In this document: piece by piece, positions 6,446-8,462 of the stretch
Layout of the letters: every line of letters starts with the position of its first letter
Numbering within the stretch: position 1 is the stretch's first letter
Assembly (NCBI GenBank): GCA_003509235.1
Contig: DONH01000405.1
Location: forward strand, 1-8,462
Source of the DNA: Planctomycetaceae bacterium
GTDB taxonomy: Bacteria; Planctomycetota; Planctomycetia; Pirellulales; UBA1268
Direction of reading: 5' to 3'
Length of the DNA: 8,462 nt
Notes under the pieces: generated by a model
What the model saw: only the letters and a program-made list of their open reading frames with translations
Database searches by the model: none
What the model was told of the DNA's origin: nothing
Position numbers and translations under genes: made by a program

Positions 6446-7957
6446 ATGGTACCCGAACCGAAGAAGTTGATACAAAGTATTGTAGGCATGGTCTGCTTTC
6501 TTGCCGCATCCTTGGGGTACGTAGCTGAGCAATACAAACCCACGGTGGAGTCACTGCAACAGTATCAGTGCCCAGAATGGTTCCGAGATGCAAAGTTTGG
6601 TATTTATCTGCACTGGGGAGCCTATTCTGTTGTAGAGCGCGGTGAGTGGTACGCACGCAAACTCTATGAAGAGGGTGGTGAAGACTATGCGTATCATCTT
6701 GAGCACTTTGGGCATCCTTCGGAATTTGGCTATAAGGACTTTATTCCACTATGGAAGGCAGAAAACTTTGACCCTGACGCGTTGCTGGCTCTCTTCAAAC
6801 GTGCCGGTGCAAAATACTTTTCACCATGTGCTGTCCATCATGACAACTTTGATCTGTGGGACTCAACACACCACGAATGGAACGCTGTTGCAATGGGACC
6901 GAAACGAGACATTATCGGTGCCTGGCGAGATGCCACACTGAAAGCGGGTCTGCGATTTGGTGTGACCACGCATTTGTCACGGAGTTATAGCTGGTTGAAC
7001 GTTGCAAATCAGGCCGATACAGAGGGACCAAAAAAAGGCATCGCATACGACGGTGGGCAAGGTACAGGAAAGGGCCTTTATCCACCAAACGATGGGCAGA
7101 GTACGCATCCACGAGCTCCGCTGAATGCACCGAAGGCGTGGCGTGAGCACTGGAAGAAACGACTGGAACAACTCATTGATGACTATCAGCCCGATCATCT
7201 GTATTTTGATTGTGCTGTCCCCTTCCGTGGCGATGATAATGGGCAGACGGGAATGGATGTCATCGCGCATTTTTATAATGTACGTCCAGAAGGTGTGATG
7301 TGTGTCAAAGAACGCCCGTGGCAAGGGCTCTACGCGGATGGCATGACGACGCTCGATTACGAGCGAGGGAAGGCAGGTCACATCCTTCCAGAACCTTGGC
7401 AAACCGATGACTCGATCGGGTCGTGGGGCTATAACGCGAACAAGCCCTACACCACATCCGATCTCCAGATAGATAAATTTGTTGATATCGTTAGTAAAAA
7501 TGGAAACTTGTTGTTAAACATCCCAATCCGTGCTGATGGAACGCTTGATAAAACAGCCACACAAATTCTTGAGGATATAGGCGGGTGGTTAGATGTGAAT
7601 GGCGAGGGAATTTATGGTACTCGTCCATGGCACTATTTTGGTGAGGGCAAAGTAAATGAGATTCCTCATTTTATAGAAGAGTCTCCTTTTACCTACAAAG
7701 ACGTGCGTTACACATTAAAGGGTAATTATCTCTACGCCTTTGTGCTGAAGTGGCCCCCTAAGAATAAACAGCATGTTGAACTTACTCTTCTAGCTCCCGG
7801 CAACAGTCGGATTGGTGAGATTCAATCGGTGGAAATGCTTGGTCATACAGGTGACTTAGTTTGGGAACGGCATCCTGATGGGCTCCGTGTAACTTTTCCA
7901 GCAGAAAAGCCAACCGATTTTGCCCATTGCCTCAAGATTCAACTTGAGCAGAAATAA
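6446..7957 (+). CDS. Secreted GH29 alpha-L-fucosidase-like protein, divergent active site
   Basis: A 503-residue paralogue of the preceding enzyme, starting 14 bases after its stop with GGAGG 7 bases before the ATG, so the two are almost certainly co-translated from one message. A basic leader and hydrophobic stretch (KKLIQSIVGMVCFLAASLG, 6-24) suggest export, with possible cleavage at YVA|EQ (27/28). GH29 landmarks: WFRDAKFGIYLHWG (45-58, H56), AVHHDNFDLW (129-138), LRFGVTTHLSRSYSWL (169-184), HLYFDCAVPF (251-260; D255 is the likely nucleophile), LDYERG (303-308), PWQTDDSIGSWGYN (317-330), NGNLLLNIPIRADG (352-365) and NGEGIYGTRPW (385-395). Where the first enzyme has WE, this one has W318-Q319, so the acid/base may be another residue such as E306. 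Residues 396-503 are a C-terminal beta domain. It probably has a linkage or sugar specificity different from its neighbour. Confidence 0.9.
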   Translation: MVPEPKKLIQSIVGMVCFLAASLGYVAEQYKPTVESLQQYQCPEWFRDAKFGIYLHWGAYSVVERGEWYARKLYEEGGEDYAYHLEHFGHPSEFGYKDFIPLWKAENFDPDALLALFKRAGAKYFSPCAVHHDNFDLWDSTHHEWNAVAMGPKRDIIGAWRDATLKAGLRFGVTTHLSRSYSWLNVANQADTEGPKKGIAYDGGQGTGKGLYPPNDGQSTHPRAPLNAPKAWREHWKKRLEQLIDDYQPDHLYFDCAVPFRGDDNGQTGMDVIAHFYNVRPEGVMCVKERPWQGLYADGMTTLDYERGKAGHILPEPWQTDDSIGSWGYNANKPYTTSDLQIDKFVDIVSKNGNLLLNIPIRADGTLDKTATQILEDIGGWLDVNGEGIYGTRPWHYFGEGKVNEIPHFIEESPFTYKDVRYTLKGNYLYAFVLKWPPKNKQHVELTLLAPGNSRIGEIQSVEMLGHTGDLVWERHPDGLRVTFPAEKPTDFAHCLKIQLEQK

Positions 7958-7987
7958 AATGTATGTCCTCACCAAAGGAGTGCGCAG

Positions 7988-8462
7988 ATGATAGTTATGC
8001 GATCGTTCTTTGTTGGATGGGTCATTGCGATAGGTTGTGTGCAAAATGGATTTTTTCTGCACGCAGAAGAGTATGAGCCACAGTGGGATTCACTTTCTCG
8101 GCATCAACAAGCCCCAAAATGGTTTCGTGACGCAAAGTTTGGCATTTATTTCCATTGGGGCCCTTATGCCGTGCCGGCTTTTGGGAACGAACATTATCCA
8201 CGGACGATGTACGGTCATATCAGCGGTAAGAAGCCAAAGCTAAAAAAGGCTGCCACGAAAGGTATTGGGTTTCAGACATATCGTGAACATGAATTTCATA
8301 TTCGTATGTATGGGCAGCCAAAGACGTTCGAGTACCACGATTTGTTTCCATTATTCACGGCACAATCGTTCAATGCTGAGGAGTGGGCGGATCTCTTCTT
8401 TCTTGCAGGAGCAAAGTTTGCTGGTCCAGTTGCAATGCATCATGACGGATTTGCTATGTGGG
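7988..8462 (+). CDS. Third secreted GH29 alpha-L-fucosidase-like protein, 3' part missing
   Basis: The first 158 residues of a further GH29 paralogue; the rest is beyond the right edge. It follows the second enzyme by 30 bases and has AAAGGAG 7 bases before the ATG. The leader (MIVMRSFFVGWVIAIGC, then LHA|EE at 26/27) predicts export. Visible landmarks: WFRDAKFGIYFHWGPYAVPAF (45-65, H56), then a Lys-rich loop (80-92), FHIRMYG (103-109), DLFPLFTAQSFNAEEW (118-133) and MHHDGFAMW (150-158), which matches the His-His-Asp substrate-site block of the family. Arrangement of the 99-133 segment is closer to the first enzyme than to the second. The catalytic nucleophile and acid/base regions are not in the window, so activity cannot be judged. 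Confidence 0.88.
   Translation, partial: MIVMRSFFVGWVIAIGCVQNGFFLHAEEYEPQWDSLSRHQQAPKWFRDAKFGIYFHWGPYAVPAFGNEHYPRTMYGHISGKKPKLKKAATKGIGFQTYREHEFHIRMYGQPKTFEYHDLFPLFTAQSFNAEEWADLFFLAGAKFAGPVAMHHDGFAMW

Noticed and set aside
4800..8462. Bacteroidetes-style polysaccharide utilisation locus
   Set aside because: No SusC/SusD pair is visible, and the DUF1559 gene points to a planctomycete.

Overview
The window looks like a piece of a planctomycete chromosome (phylum Planctomycetota). The main evidence is a DUF1559 protein with a type IV pilin-like N-terminus (FTLIELLVVIAIIG, then PAVQQAREAARR) and a C-terminal FHPGGAN...FVDGSVRF block, paired with a small lipoprotein carrying a carboxypeptidase-regulatory-like beta domain. 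That pair is very common in planctomycetes. Base composition is roughly balanced. No SusC/SusD pair is visible, which fits a planctomycete carbohydrate locus better than a Bacteroidetes one. No rRNA, tRNA, CRISPR array or insertion sequence was recognised.

Left half, minus strand. Reading leftward from about 4536 there are five genes: an SSS-family sodium/solute symporter (4536-2998), a 56-residue putative lipoprotein (2673-2503), the DUF1559 pseudopilin (2116-1208), the regulatory-like-domain lipoprotein (1152-700, TTG start) and the first 188 residues of a secreted PL14-type polysaccharide lyase (564 to the left edge). Two gene-poor stretches of more than 300 bases lie here (2117-2502 and 2674-2997). 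They hold only weak hairpins and promoter-like boxes.

Right half, plus strand. From 4800 to the right edge there are three consecutive, clearly paralogous secreted alpha-L-fucosidase-like proteins of family GH29. They are separated by only 14 and 30 bases and each has a good Shine-Dalgarno sequence, so they almost certainly form one operon. The first resembles the animal FUCA1 type, with its nucleophile (D275) and acid/base (E337) in place. The second is divergent, with Gln where the first has its putative acid/base Glu. The third is cut off by the window edge. The operon diverges from the symporter gene across a 263-base intergenic region holding a perfect 14-base palindrome (4672-4685), a candidate operator.

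Inferred working: secreted GH29 enzymes release fucose or related deoxy sugars from a fucose-containing glycan, possibly a marine polysaccharide. The divergent symporter may import a product, and the PL14-type lyase may cut a uronic-acid-containing backbone or a separate substrate. The DUF1559/lipoprotein pair may be cell-surface structure. The substrate is not proven by the sequence, and the sulfatases one would expect for fucoidan lie outside the window if present.
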